Shown piece after piece: positions 28,010 through 37,340 of a DNA stretch of 64,000 nt (positions are counted from its first letter, which is position 1; every line of letters begins with the position of its first letter). A model generated the notes under the pieces. That model saw nothing but the letters and a program-made list of their open reading frames with translations. It did no database searches and had not been told where the DNA came from. The translations under genes and the position numbers were made by a program. Origin of the DNA: CATOSP01 sp965197545 (lineage in GTDB: Bacteria > Chloroflexota > Dehalococcoidia > Lucifugimonadales > UBA3495); the NCBI GenBank assembly GCA_965197545.1, contig CBDANJ010000008.1:1860001-1924000 (forward strand). Direction: 5' to 3'.

Positions 28010-28380
28010 CTAAACTAAAGCCAAGGTGGGATGTGCAATTTCAGGTCTTGGGGAATCGGGCCGGAGGTTTCGCGGGAGCCTCCCGGCCCTTGATTGCAGG
28101 ACGGTCCGGCAGCGCCGTCTCGCGTCATCTTTCCGGCCAGCCGACTGGCCAGGAAATTGCCGACCCTCTCCTGCACCTCCTTCCTGCTTCCCAGGCACAA
28201 GGTTGCCCGTCGCCTCCTCACACACACCCAGACGGCCTCATCGGCGTTGAAGTCCGGGCTGTAGCCCGGCAGATTCACCGGTCTCAGACCAAGGCCCGGA
28301 GTCCTGAGGTACTCCACGTTGATTACGTATATCCGGAGAAGTGCTGAGAGATGGGTTGCTGGGGCTGACGCAGGCGCCAC
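28010..28380 (-). pseudogene. IS630-family transposase C-terminal remnant
   Basis: LPGYSPDFNADEAVWVCVRR is the DDE_3 region with its late acidic residue; LCLGSRKEVQERVGNFLASR and, after a frameshift, CRTVLQSRAG and HPTLALV complete the C-terminus. It differs from the nearly complete IS630 copy at 29.5 kb but matches the fragment at 29.3 kb. Confidence 0.65.
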
Positions 28381-28428
28381 CGCGGGATAGGCCGGGCTGT
28401 CCCCTCTCCAACTACGACCGGAACCGGG

Positions 28429-29046
28429 TCATCTCACGTGCCCGCATCCGTCGTCTACAAAACGCCAATTGGGAAACCCTGATGCGTCCTGTACATTCCG
28501 GGTGGCGTCCGTAACGACTTTAGAGTTTGTCGACGCCCAAATAAAACACAGCTTCACTGATAGTTCTGCCAGATACCCGACCGCGTGGATCTTCCTGTCC
28601 TGGTGCAGTCGATCCATCTTCAGTTGTATGGCTTGGGTGAACTTGTCCATCCTTCCGCCCTTGGAGTTGGCTTCGTCATAGACCAACGTGAGTCTGTCTT
28701 GGCGGAACGGAGCTTGGACGATCTGAATAAATTGGTCATAGTCCACGTGGGTGAGGTGGTTTTTCTGTGTCCTTTCCCCCAAGCCGGTATCGGGGTCCAG
28801 AAACAGATGCTCTCGGCACGCTAAGGTGGCCTCAAGCAGAGCGTCCGGGTCCGCGCAATCGCTGCCGTCCACTATGGTCACGCCAATCGCCGCAGCGTAG
28901 TGGTTGAGGAAGTCGGTAACGTGTGGCTCCGCCCACCTATCGCCATACCACATCGGATGAGCGGCCCACCTCATATTCGGAGCCAGCCATTCGATAATCT
29001 GCCTTTTTGCTATGTCGCGGGCTTCGCCAAAGAATCTTTGGTGCAT
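28429..29046 (-). CDS. Unknown 205-residue cargo protein, probably truncated
   Basis: Not recognised. Contains MRWAAHPMWYGDRWAEPHV, YDQFIQIVQAPFRQDRLTLV and a helical segment QLKMDRLHQDRKI. It starts 5 bp after the end of the upstream truncated gene, so it was operonic. Downstream sequence is an IS630 relic, which may have removed the original C-terminus. Confidence 0.5.
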   Translation of the reverse strand: MHQRFFGEARDIAKRQIIEWLAPNMRWAAHPMWYGDRWAEPHVTDFLNHYAAAIGVTIVDGSDCADPDALLEATLACREHLFLDPDTGLGERTQKNHLTHVDYDQFIQIVQAPFRQDRLTLVYDEANSKGGRMDKFTQAIQLKMDRLHQDRKIHAVGYLAELSVKLCFIWASTNSKVVTDATRNVQDASGFPNWRFVDDGCGHVR

Positions 29047-29050
29047 TGAT

Positions 29051-29313
29051 CTACAACTCCATTCCTAACCGTTCGGCCAGCCCCGCGTCGTACTCCTCCT
29101 GCGACTCCATGCCGTATTTCGTCCATCTCTCCGTCCCCGGCCCGTATTGCGGGCTCACCATCACGTGCCCCGGCAGCGGGAACCCGGTGTTGGGCCGGAG
29201 TAGGCTGGGCCGGGCTCTGAAGATGCGGGGGCCTTCTCTATTGAGTTCGTGGTTTCCTGGGGGATGAAAGAATATTTCTTTTTCTGCGAAGATGGTTGTG
29301 AAGACCACGACAA
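29051..29313 (-). CDS. N-terminally truncated unknown protein
   Basis: The readable part ends GFPLPGHVMVSPQYGPGTER through EEYDAGLAERLGMEL and leads, after 4 bp, into the 205-residue gene. Its upstream portion is replaced by a short IS630 fragment (29314-29443), through which the open frame happens to continue to 29449. No family recognised. Confidence 0.45.
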
Positions 29314-29443
29314 CTACACTAAAGCCAAGGTGGGATCTACATTTGCGGGGCGATGAAGATTGGCTCAGGCACCACGGTGAAGCTCTTCCACCTGTACCCG
29401 GAGAGTGGTCCGGCACCGCCGGTTGACTTCCTCCATATGCGTA
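29314..29443 (-). pseudogene. Short IS630-family transposase fragment
   Basis: Reads VNRRCRTTLRVQVEELHRGA, a stop, then HRPANVDPTLALV and stop, matching the end of the 28.0 kb remnant (RRCRTVLQSRA...HPTLALV). The shared DNA word ACTAAAGCCAAGGTGGGAT occurs at 28014 and 29318. Confidence 0.6.
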
Positions 29444-29464
29444 TTTCACCTTGGTATCAGTTTA

Positions 29465-30666
29465 GTACCGCGTCAGTCTAAAACCGATGGATAAATACGC
29501 TGGAGCTTGTGCCGGGCGTCGGCGGTAGTGAACCTCCACTCGATGGTTGCCCCAGCCTGATTTCGTTCGGTCTCCAATGCGGCAATCTCGCATTTTAAAG
29601 ACACCTCATCTTCAATCCGGCGATCCAAACATTGGTTGCTGAAGACGCTGAACTCAATCTCTGCCATGTTGAGCCAGCTTCCATGTTTGGGAGTATAGTG
29701 AAACTCCAGCCGTTGGATCACCCGTCTGGCCTCCTTGGGCTCGAAGGCCTGGTACAGAGAGGCAGGTCTATGAGTGTTCAGGTTATCGAGCACCACCCGG
29801 ACCTTCTCCGCTTCAGGGTAGGCGACATCCGACAACCAGCGCATCTGATGGGCGAAGTCTTCCATGGTGCGACGCCCAGTCACTGCCACGTGCCTCCAGC
29901 CCGCCAGTGGCTCACAAGTCATGAACAAGTTCCGGGTCCCGTTGCGCTGGTACTCATAATCAAAACGCTCCTGCCGTCCCGCCCTGGCCGGGATGGGAGC
30001 CCGCTTCTCGGCCACCAACTGCTTGGAGGTCTCGTCGAAACAGACTACGGGCCGCTTGGGGTCAAAGGGTTCGGCGTAGAGATCCAGCACGTCCTCCATG
30101 CAGGCTACGAACTCGGCACTCACCTTGGGGATGCACCACTCCTTCTTCCGCCACGGCTTGAGTTCGTTTTTTTCAGCACCTGTCTGACCGTCTCCCTGGA
30201 GATATAGTCGGTCAATTCCAGCTTCACCGCCTCGTCGGCAAGCAATCGCAACGTCCACCGGGCGTGCCCTTCCGGGGGTGCGCTGCAGGCCACGGCCACC
30301 AGGTGGGCTTCTTGCCTTCCATCAAGTTTGCGCCGTTGCCCCGGCCGCGGCAGGTCATTTAGGGCGCGCTCCAACCCGCCTTCTACGAAACGCTGCCGCG
30401 CCCGGCCGACCGTGGCGGGGCCTACCATCACGGCTTTCGCCACCTGTTGGTCGGTAAGACCTTCATCGGCTTTACACAAGATCAGGGACCGCTTTACTTT
30501 ACACCCCGAGGATTTGCCGCGCCGGGTAATACCCAACAAATGCTCCCGCTCTTCTTCGGTCAAGTTCACTCGGTATAACTTGGCAGGCATTCCCCCACCC
30601 CCCACAATCAAAGAATGCCTCCATTATACACTTTCTTATATTTGTCAAAAATAGCTGGACTCGGTA
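29465..30666 (-). mobile_element. IS630-family insertion sequence (about 1.2 kb)
   Basis: Ends read GTACCG(C/A)GTC from both sides, bracketed by TA at 29463-29464 and 30667-30668, the TA target typical of IS630. The right TA is shared with the neighbouring MITE. It encloses the two-frame transposase. The inverted repeats are short and imperfect, so boundaries rest partly on the TA pair. Confidence 0.7.
29473..30590 (-). CDS. IS630 transposase made from two frames across an A7 run
   Basis: Frame 1 from ATG 30590 gives the HTH part (DQQVAKAVMVGPATVGRARQ). Frame 2 gives the DDE part: VVCFDETSKQLV, VVLDNLNTH and FHYTPKHGSWLNMAEIE. They overlap at seven adenines (30167-30173 as T7 on the plus strand). 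A -1 slip after CTG AAA AAA yields LKKNELKPWRKKEW, matching family sequence, giving about 372 residues. Programmed -1 frameshifting is used by several IS families; a simple indel is the alternative. All three acidic residues are present. Confidence 0.75.
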
Positions 30667-30668
30667 CT

Positions 30669-30822
30669 AGGGCGTGTTTGCAAACCCCAAAAGTGATCTC
30701 AATCAACCGTTTCAGACAAGACCGCAGTATCACTGCCAAGCCCCAAACAAGGGTCGGTGGCCGTGCGCAAATGGTGAAATCGGGTAGATTTTGCCCCCGA
30801 GCCATAGTTTGCAAACACGCCC
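30669..30822. mobile_element. MITE with 19-bp terminal palindromes
   Basis: Left end CTAGGGCGTGTTTGCAAAC (30666-30684) and right end GTTTGCAAACACGCCCTAG (30807-30825) are exact complements including the flanking TA. The 154-bp body has no gene. It sits in the 3' end of the Type ISP-like gene and supplies that frame with new C-terminal codons and a stop at 30730. The GGGCGTGTTTGCAAAC ends and TA target suggest an IS5-like parent. Confidence 0.75.
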
Positions 30823-33525
30823 TAGTCCCAGCTGGTTGAGGTAGCGTTGGGCCGCTGGCGACAGGTTGGGGCGGCGTTGCCCTCCCTTGCCTTCCAGCGC
30901 CAAGCCCTCGTCGCGGAGCCATGCGGGGAACATATTGGCCCCCCGTTCAATCAGATGCAGTGAACCGATATGCTGCGCGAAACAAGTTTGCGGTTCCGCT
31001 GCGCCCTTTCGCAGGTGTTGAGCGGAGGATAGCCACAGGTTACCGTCTATGACATGCGACCAGTAGTCCGGGCGCGGACGGTCAAGCAACCTACTTTCTC
31101 CTTCCCAGTAGAGCCACCGCGTATCAAAGGGCCGGTAGGCGTGGCGGACGAAGCCAGACTCGACCGGCCCACCCCGGCGGAGTAAAGAGTCACGCACGGC
31201 GCGAGCGTTATATATTCGAGTAGCATCCATCACCGATGGGTGAAGCCGAGCAACATCCTCGTGGCTCAGGTCTGAATTAAAGTAGTCGCCAACTCGCCCT
31301 TTGAGCTTATCGAGGTCCACGTCAATCAAGAAGGAGTCGCGGCTGGTCTTGACCCCAGGGAATGACGCTGGGAACAGGTCAGGCAGCGACGGCCATTCGC
31401 CCCAACTCCGGTTGACTGCCACCTCCGTGAAGGGCAAGCCCAGGGGCAGCGACGGCCCGATGGCGTCGTACAGCGCGTCCGGTCCAAATTCCGCCGTATC
31501 GGTCAACTCGGACAGTTTGGACTGTCCCCACAGATGGCGGAAGCCGACAGTCTCGGCAGGCGAGTGGTCGGCCTTCCTGACTAGCGTGGCGATGGCGGTG
31601 CCCACCTGTATGCCTACCGGGTTCTCGGGCGTGGAGAAGATGCTGGGATCCGGCGAACCGTCGGGCGTGGTCTTACCCGTCTTGTACCGGTCTCCGTTCA
31701 GGCAGTCGATGCGGATGACGTCGAATGCCTCCAGGTAACGCTCCCGCATCCCGGTGAAGGAGAGCCCGTCCAGCCACGAGTAGTTGGAGATGAAGCAGAC
31801 CACGCCCCGTCCGGTCTTCTCCGCGATACGCCGCTCCGCCATGCGGAAGAAGCGCACGTACAGGTCGTTTAGTCCTTGGCCTTCGGGCCTTCGGGCCTTC
31901 GGACCTGCCGAGTGGTGCGGTAGGCTGCCGAAAGCTCCCGCTCTTCGTCCACCGCCATGCCTGCGAACCCGTTGTAGGGTGGGTTGCCCAGGATGACCAG
32001 AACGGGCGTGTCCTGCTTCACCCTCTCGGCCCGGTCCCGCTCCTCCTCCAGTTCCGGGAAGGGTAGCGGCTTCTGTGTCCTCGGCTCCCAGCCGGTTAGA
32101 GCGTTGGTCAGGAATACCCCGGGCCGCTCCGTCCCATCCTCGGACAGGGGGGCGTCTAACGCCTGCATGGTCAGCCCCACCTGCAGGTGGGCTACCACGA
32201 AGGGGGCGGGCATGATATCGAACCCAAACACCCGCTGCGTGGCGGCTTGCTTCACCTGCGCCCCGGTCAGCGCGCCCATGCCCCGGCCTTCCAAGTTGGC
32301 GGCGATGCGCTTGAGCGTCTCGGCCAGGTAGGCCCCGGTGCCGCAGCACGGGTCCAGCACGTAGACGTTCTCGGCCGCCAGCCCATCCTCGATGCCCAGG
32401 TCCTCCTTGAGGGCGCGGTCCACGCGGGCCACCATGTAGCGCACGACCTCAGCGGGGGTGTACCAGACGCCGAGCTGCTTGCGCAGGGCTGGGTCGAAGG
32501 CCTCCAGAAACGGCTCGTAGAAGTAGGGTACGGCCTCGCCCTTGTTGAACCTGGCGAAGAAGGCCTCGCGGTCCACCCGGTCCAGGGCCGCCGCCGTCCA
32601 GTCCAGCACCTCCACCAGGTCCAAGGAATGCAACTGGGTGGGACTGGCAAGCTGCTGGAAAAGCGCCTGCAGGACCGGGGCGCGCAGGTGCCAGACAGAT
32701 TCACGCCAGTTGAAGGGTCCATTGGGCGCCGGGGTTTGTCTCGACCACAGCACCCAGGCCGAGAACACGCCGTAGAAGAGGGTCTGCACCAGCGTCGAGT
32801 GGAAGAAGGCCGCGCCGCGCTCGCCCCTCGAAACGGACGCCCAGCGCCTCCTCCAGTGCCGTCCGTACGGTGTCGAGGGAGGTGGCGTCCCCGGCAGCCT
32901 CGACCCTGCTCAGGCCGTCGCGGGCGTAGGAGGCCAGCAGCCGGGCCAGGTCACGGGGTTCGAACAGCGTGGCCCAGTGGGATAGAGCACGGCCCAGGTA
33001 CTCGGCCAGTGCCGTGCCCACGCTGTTGGCGAAGGTCCGGGGGTGTTGCAGCTTGGTCTCGAAGTCGGCTGCGGAACCGGCCAGCCGGAAGGTTTCCAGC
33101 TTGGCCGGGTTGCCTTGGGAGTCCTCGCCCAGCAGGACGAAGTCTCGGGTGTTGGTGACCAGCACCAGCCGGTACAGTCCCCAGTAGCCGCTGACCTGGG
33201 CGCTGTCCACGGTCAGCCAGGCATCGTCATGGGCGGGTTTGACCTCAACCATGCCGGCTTCGGGAGTCTGGCCCTGCTTCAGCTTGCCTTTCTGCAGCTG
33301 CTTCGCCCCGAACAGTCCGACGTCAGGGTGTCCTGCGCCCTGCTCAACTATCTCGCTGACGCAGAACACCCTGGGCCGCAGCGACGATCCCACCGAGTTG
33401 AGCAGGTTGACCAGCGGAGGGTAGTAGGACCGCTCATGGGTTCCGCCGCCCGAGGCCCGGATGCTCTGCAGGTCCTTGAAGTAGGCTTCCACCGCCCCGG
33501 TAAGGCTCTTATTGATTGCCGGCAT
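30730..33525 (-). pseudogene. Type ISP-like restriction-modification enzyme, two frameshifts and MITE-truncated end
   Basis: Three overlapping frames form one protein of about 900 residues. N-terminal nuclease-like region: HPDVGLF then GMVEVKP (D...ExK). Amino-methyltransferase: motif I DPCCGTGAYL and motif IV NPPYNGFAG. C-terminal specificity part: YRPFDTRWLYWE and SLHLIERGANMFP. Frame 1 breaks at a C4 run (32824-32827), where one base fewer restores GERGAAFF. Frame 2 breaks at three copies of an 8-bp repeat (31879-31902), where two copies restore the frame. The last 30 codons come from the MITE. No helicase motifs were seen. The start overlaps the upstream regulator by 17 bp. Confidence 0.75.
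31879..31902. repeat. 8-bp tandem repeat (GCCTTCGG x3) in restriction gene
   Basis: Three exact units at 31879, 31887 and 31895. Reading the minus strand with two units gives TRQVRRPEGQGLNDLYVRFF in one frame; three units give a stop after KAKD. This is the arrangement of a phase-variable simple sequence repeat. Confidence 0.75.
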
Positions 33526-34069
33526 CCCCTCTTCCCACTCCTACCCATGGTGGGCCGAGCCGCTTCCACTCCATCAGCAACTCAGGCTCGAACAGCAGGT
33601 CTGGGACACCGATCCCCAGGGCCTGAGCAATGGCGTCCATGGTCTTGAACCTGGGGGTCTGCTCTCCATTCTCAATGCGGACCAGTGTGACCCGCCCAAC
33701 GTGCGCAGCCCGGGCCAGCTCCACTTGGGTTAGCCCCGCAGCCCCCCTGAAGCGGCGGACACGCCCGCCCAGGGCCTGTCTCCCCATTGCGGCCATGGCC
33801 TCGGCGGTCGGCCGGTACGATGCGTCGCAGTAGTGCCGGGCAAAGTCCCAGGAAACCTCGACCCTCTCGCCCTCAGCCGTCTGCAGGACCATCTCGTAGG
33901 GGTCCGGCCGTTCCAGGCCGGATATTCCCGCGCGTACTTTGACCTCGGGAACATCGGCGTAGGGTATCAGCCCCCTGAACCCGTCGGCGAAGCTCAACTC
34001 GATTCCGTTATCCAACAGGCTGGCAGGCGCCATCATCCTGTTGGCGTTCTTCACCAGGACCACGCCCAT
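33509..34069 (-). CDS. DUF2442-like plus XRE-type HTH regulator
   Basis: 186 residues with GGAGGT before the ATG. The N-terminal part (GIELSFADGFRGLIPYADVP) resembles DUF2442; the middle has a Cro/C1-type HTH, AAGLTQVELARAAHVGRVTL followed by RIENGEQTPRFKTMDAIAQA. It overlaps the Type ISP-like gene start by 17 bp, so the two are coupled, and it is placed like a controller of the restriction gene. DUF2442-HTH proteins also occur as antitoxins; no toxin is adjacent. Confidence 0.75.
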   Translation of the reverse strand: MGVVLVKNANRMMAPASLLDNGIELSFADGFRGLIPYADVPEVKVRAGISGLERPDPYEMVLQTAEGERVEVSWDFARHYCDASYRPTAEAMAAMGRQALGGRVRRFRGAAGLTQVELARAAHVGRVTLVRIENGEQTPRFKTMDAIAQALGIGVPDLLFEPELLMEWKRLGPPWVGVGRGDAGNQ

Positions 34070-34233
34070 CGGTTACCTCCACCACGGCGTCACAGTACGT
34101 CAAGGGTATCATTGCGCGACACAGAGCGGGAGGCTCGTTGCGCTGAGAACCGGAGATCCTGGGCGGTTGGTCATTTCCCATCCGATGGTCAAGGCGGCGG
34201 CCTGCTTCAACAGTGCGTGGACCCACCCGGGTG

Positions 34234-34359
34234 GTGACCCTGGACCTGAATGTGGCTGGGATGATGAGCAACCGGAGGCTCTCCCGGGCCTTGGCCGATG
34301 CCGGGATCTCCGGCTTCCTGACCAAGCTGGAGTATCAGGTTTCATCAGATTCTGAATAG
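34234..34359 (+). pseudogene. TnpB-like fragment
   Basis: VTLDLNVAGMMSNRRLSRAL followed by ADAGISGFLTKLEYQ matches the mid-section of TnpB/OrfB proteins of IS200/IS605 elements (E-N-L-x-V-K-G-M ... L-x-Y-K). Only about 41 codons remain and no TnpA or element ends were found. Confidence 0.55.
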
Positions 34360-34399
34360 CGGCCAATGAATGTACCCAAGGGCCTCTCCCCTCGCCGGT

Positions 34400-35191
34400 C
34401 TAGCGGCCGCCGGGCGGTCCGGCCCCCATCGGAATCCCACACTCCGTAACCGCGTTGAAGAAGTCGATGGGCGGACCTCCGCCTGGGGGATGCAGCGCTT
34501 GGGCCATTCCCTCCGGCCCTTCCAATTCCTCCAACACGCATTGCAGGCCCTCCCGGTCGCCGGGACTCATTCCCAGGGCTGGGCTGGCCGCCTGCCACTC
34601 CTCTTCGTTCAGGCAGGAGAGGGTCAGGACGAATGCCGCCATGCCGCCGACCATGGCAGTCTCTTCGTTGCCGGCAAACATCATGGCCCGAAGGTCGATG
34701 CCCGCGATGCCTGCACGGACGCACGCGGAGGTCTCCTCGCTCAGGGTCCCGGACTCGCCGAGGAGTCCGGTGAGGAACAGCCGCATCAGCGTCTCGTCCT
34801 CCAGGCACTCGGCCAATGCCGCGTTCTCCCCGGGCGAGGCGAGGCCGGGGGCCCCCAGCAGCGCCGTGAGCCGTTCGAGTTCGATGTTTTCCGAAATGCA
34901 GGACTGCTCGGCGTCCGACAAGCCGGACATGAACGCCTGAGGGTCCTCGAGATTGAGAGGGGCGATGCTCCCAGGCCCCGATGCCTGCATTGGCGTTTCC
35001 CCTGCGGGACCGGGCGTCGCAGACGGCTCCTGTGCCGGCGCCGGGACCGGCGTGGCTGTTGGCTCCGGCGTGGCCGTCGCTTCCGGGGTTGGGATTGTGG
35101 GGGCCGTTGGGGCCAGGGTCGGCGCCGGGCCGGAGCAGGCCAAGAGCGCCGCTGCCGTGGCGAGCATTATGCATTGGAGGAGTTTCGGCAT
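34400..35191 (-). CDS. Lipoprotein with Thr/Pro linker, unknown function
   Basis: 263 residues from ATG 35191, chosen over TTG 35197 because GAGGG lies at good spacing. Signal peptide with lipobox LLAC, then a Pro/Thr/Ala-rich linker to about residue 80. The helical C-terminal domain has recurring Cys residues (EQSCIS, ECLED, SACVRAGI, LSCLNEEEW, QCVLEE, TECGIP). The architecture is common in Chloroflexota; no enzyme motif is visible. Probably surface exposed with disulfides. Confidence 0.7.
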   Translation of the reverse strand: MPKLLQCIMLATAAALLACSGPAPTLAPTAPTIPTPEATATPEPTATPVPAPAQEPSATPGPAGETPMQASGPGSIAPLNLEDPQAFMSGLSDAEQSCISENIELERLTALLGAPGLASPGENAALAECLEDETLMRLFLTGLLGESGTLSEETSACVRAGIAGIDLRAMMFAGNEETAMVGGMAAFVLTLSCLNEEEWQAASPALGMSPGDREGLQCVLEELEGPEGMAQALHPPGGGPPIDFFNAVTECGIPMGAGPPGGR

Positions 35192-35254
35192 TTTCAACCC
35201 TCTTTACTTGGATGTCCCCGCCTTCAGAGTACATCATCCGCTTCCCAGAGATAT

Positions 35255-35462
35255 ATGGCAGGCTTGCCGGCAAAGCGTGGTTTCCCGGAGGAAGGCCACC
35301 CTGTAATACTGGGACCACGTCGCAGAAATGTATGCAGCCGTGCCCACCAAGGCCGGGGCCTGGCAGGCCCAGGTGGACCGGCTGGCTGCCCTGGGCTTCC
35401 AGCCAGCGGACGTGTTCGTGATCGATGACTGTGGCGGGTATAACGGCCCGGAGGCGGCCTAA
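35255..35462 (+). pseudogene. Small frameshifted unknown gene
   Basis: MAGLPAKRGFPEEGHPV runs in one frame and WDHVAEMYAAVPTKAGAW through VFVIDDCGGYNGPEAA in another, joined by a one-base shift near 35308. The stop is followed after 1 nt by the next ATG. No family recognised. Confidence 0.4.
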
Positions 35463-35463
35463 G

Positions 35464-35697
35464 ATGCAGACCGGCCCTGCCCCCATATGGGAGACCCACC
35501 CCAAGCTGGTCCGGTTGCCCAGGTACGGCTGGCAGTTGAAGAAGGCGTGGCAGCGGCTCCGGCAGGCGCCCAAGCTCCCGACCCCCGTGCGGCCCCTGCA
35601 AGGGCCACGGATACACCGGTTGGAGGGAGATCTGCCGCCCGGCGTGCACCCGATGAGGTCCGGTGTCAATAGCAAGTTGGAATTGACCCGGTTGTAG
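35464..35697 (+). CDS. Small unknown frame ending in IS21-type terminus
   Basis: 77 codons: WETHPKLVRLPRYGWQLKKA and onwards. The last 11 or so codons read through TGTCAATAGC and a TTGACCC word that look like IS21-family terminal repeats, so the native C-terminus was probably lost. It follows the preceding small gene by 1 nt. Confidence 0.35.
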   Translation: MQTGPAPIWETHPKLVRLPRYGWQLKKAWQRLRQAPKLPTPVRPLQGPRIHRLEGDLPPGVHPMRSGVNSKLELTRL

Positions 35698-35738
35698 CAA
35701 CTTAAAATTGACCCACCTGGTTCTGGTCTGCGAGTTTG

Positions 35739-35960
35739 TCAGTCCGGGTAGTTGTCGTCGGCTTCCTCCCGCGAAACGGCCAGATGCTGTTGCGGCGGGA
35801 ACAGCCCAGCCTGTCGTTTCTCCCGGAGTCTGGAGCTCTCCCCCGGATGTTCAGGACGTGGCTGTGGTGCAGCAGTTGGTCCAGGACGGCCGAGGCGGAG
35901 AGACGCTGCTCCGAAATCACCGGTCGCTGGTCCAAGGCAACCCGGATGGCCGGCGTCGCG
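35739..35960 (-). pseudogene. IS21 IstB C-terminal remnant
   Basis: LSASAVLDQLLHHSHVLNIR then, after a frameshift, LREKRQAGLF and SREEADDNYPD, the usual IstB C-terminus. TTGACCC-type terminal repeats lie beyond it at 35684-35715. The ATPase core and IstA are absent. Confidence 0.65.
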
Positions 35961-36235
35961 GCCCAAGACCGCGGCAACCTGAGGGCGGCCAAAGAGGCAA
36001 GCGGGATCATGGCTGGCCGGTATGCACGGTAACCGCCAAGCCCCCGGACAGGTCCCAGGAGTCCCGCGGCCAGCGGGCATGCGGTATCCACCACCACCGC
36101 CCAGGCCGGAAGGGGGACCCCAACGCCCAAGCCGGCGGAGGAGCCAAGGCCCGGTCCAACCCGGGCCGTCCGCATTGCAAGCGCGGCGGCCTGTTGACCG
36201 CAACCAACCAGACCGACGGGACGGCGAGGAACAAG

Positions 36236-36478
36236 ATGACAGACGCCGCCAGGTTCGAGCACCCGCTGCTGAACCAGGTCCGCGCCTGCGGGGCAATGCG
36301 GGAAGAGTTGGAACGGGAACACCCCGGCAGGTGGGTCATCATTTCCGAGGCTAGGCTGATAGGAGACCCCGGTTCCTTCCACAAGGGGGAAGGAACCGGG
36401 AAAATAGCCGGGCACAGCCGGCTGATCGCCCAGGCTTACGCCCGGCTGGCGGAAACCGAAGAGAATTTGGAAATATGA
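36236..36478 (+). CDS. Unknown 80-residue protein
   Basis: EHPLLNQVRACGAMREELER, EHPGRWVIISEARLIGDPGS and a final helix AQAYARLAETEENLEI. The middle motif recalls DUF5678-like small proteins. No clear ribosome site. The surrounding 35.96-36.98 kb is very GC-rich and otherwise without supportable genes. Confidence 0.4.
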   Translation: MTDAARFEHPLLNQVRACGAMREELEREHPGRWVIISEARLIGDPGSFHKGEGTGKIAGHSRLIAQAYARLAETEENLEI

Positions 36479-36856
36479 ACGGCGCACCGCGTCAACCTGA
36501 ATAATCGCTGACCGCCAGCCCTCCCCGGGGCCGGGGCTACACCGCCCCGGGCCGCCACCCAGGCCAGCCCGCCGCGCCACCCGGCAGGATACCGCGGAAC
36601 GCGCGCGCCCCAAAACTTTTTTCCGGAAACGCATTCATCCCCGTCCTCTGGACATTCGCCATTCACAGCCCCGGAAAACACCCCCTACATCCGGCCGGAC
36701 AGTTGCCCCGTTCGCCATAGGCGCCCGGGAGGAGCCCAGCCCCCGCAGGGGCGCGCCGGCGGGGCGAAAAATCAAAACCCGGGATAGAGCCGGGGGCGTA
36801 GCCTTGGAAGGGCGCACCCCCTTTTCTTATTCCCGGAAAAACAGGGAGAGGAAGAC

Positions 36857-36978
36857 ATGAAGGCAACCTGCCTGAAGGAAAACCTGCACCTGAGGGGCCA
36901 TCGCCGCCAAGGGCCCCATACCCATCCTCCAGAACGCGCTCATCCGGGACCGGGACCGGGATTGCCGCCGGCGCGCTC
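36857..36978 (+). pseudogene. Possible sliding-clamp (DnaN) N-terminal relic
   Basis: GGGAGAGGAAG precedes an ATG reading MKATCLKENLHLRG; shifting one base gives IAAKGPIPILQNALIR. The pattern resembles the first residues of bacterial DnaN. It is very short and partly out of frame, so this is tentative. Confidence 0.25.
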
Positions 36979-37155
36979 ATGGGGCTGATGGGCGGCATAA
37001 TCTTCTTCACGCGGGGACTGTACGCATTCCAGCAGGGGGCAGACGATGTGGGGATAGGTTACATGGTCCTGACGGACGCGTTCCCGGTGGGTATGGTCAC
37101 CGCCGGCTGGTGGATGGGAAGGGGAACCGACCCCAGGGAAGGGGAAGCGGATTGA
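36979..37155 (+). CDS. 58-residue two-helix membrane protein
   Basis: MGLMGGIIFFTRGLYAFQQG and YMVLTDAFPVGMVTAGWWMG are hydrophobic segments separated by a short acidic loop, with a charged tail (GTDPREGEAD). Too short for family assignment. Its end lies 185 bp before the HATPase gene. Confidence 0.4.
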   Translation: MGLMGGIIFFTRGLYAFQQGADDVGIGYMVLTDAFPVGMVTAGWWMGRGTDPREGEAD

Positions 37156-37340
37156 CCACGGCAAACCGCCAGGACCACATATGCCTGACCATGATCACCG
37201 CAGACGGTCCAACCCAACAGGGAACCGGATGAACCCGCAGACGCCTTTTCGGAGAAACCGACGCCAATGGACAAACAGGAAGAGACGGAGCCAAAGGGAC
37301 CGGCAGAACCCGCTGCCGCCAGTCCTGACGGAGAAGAAGA

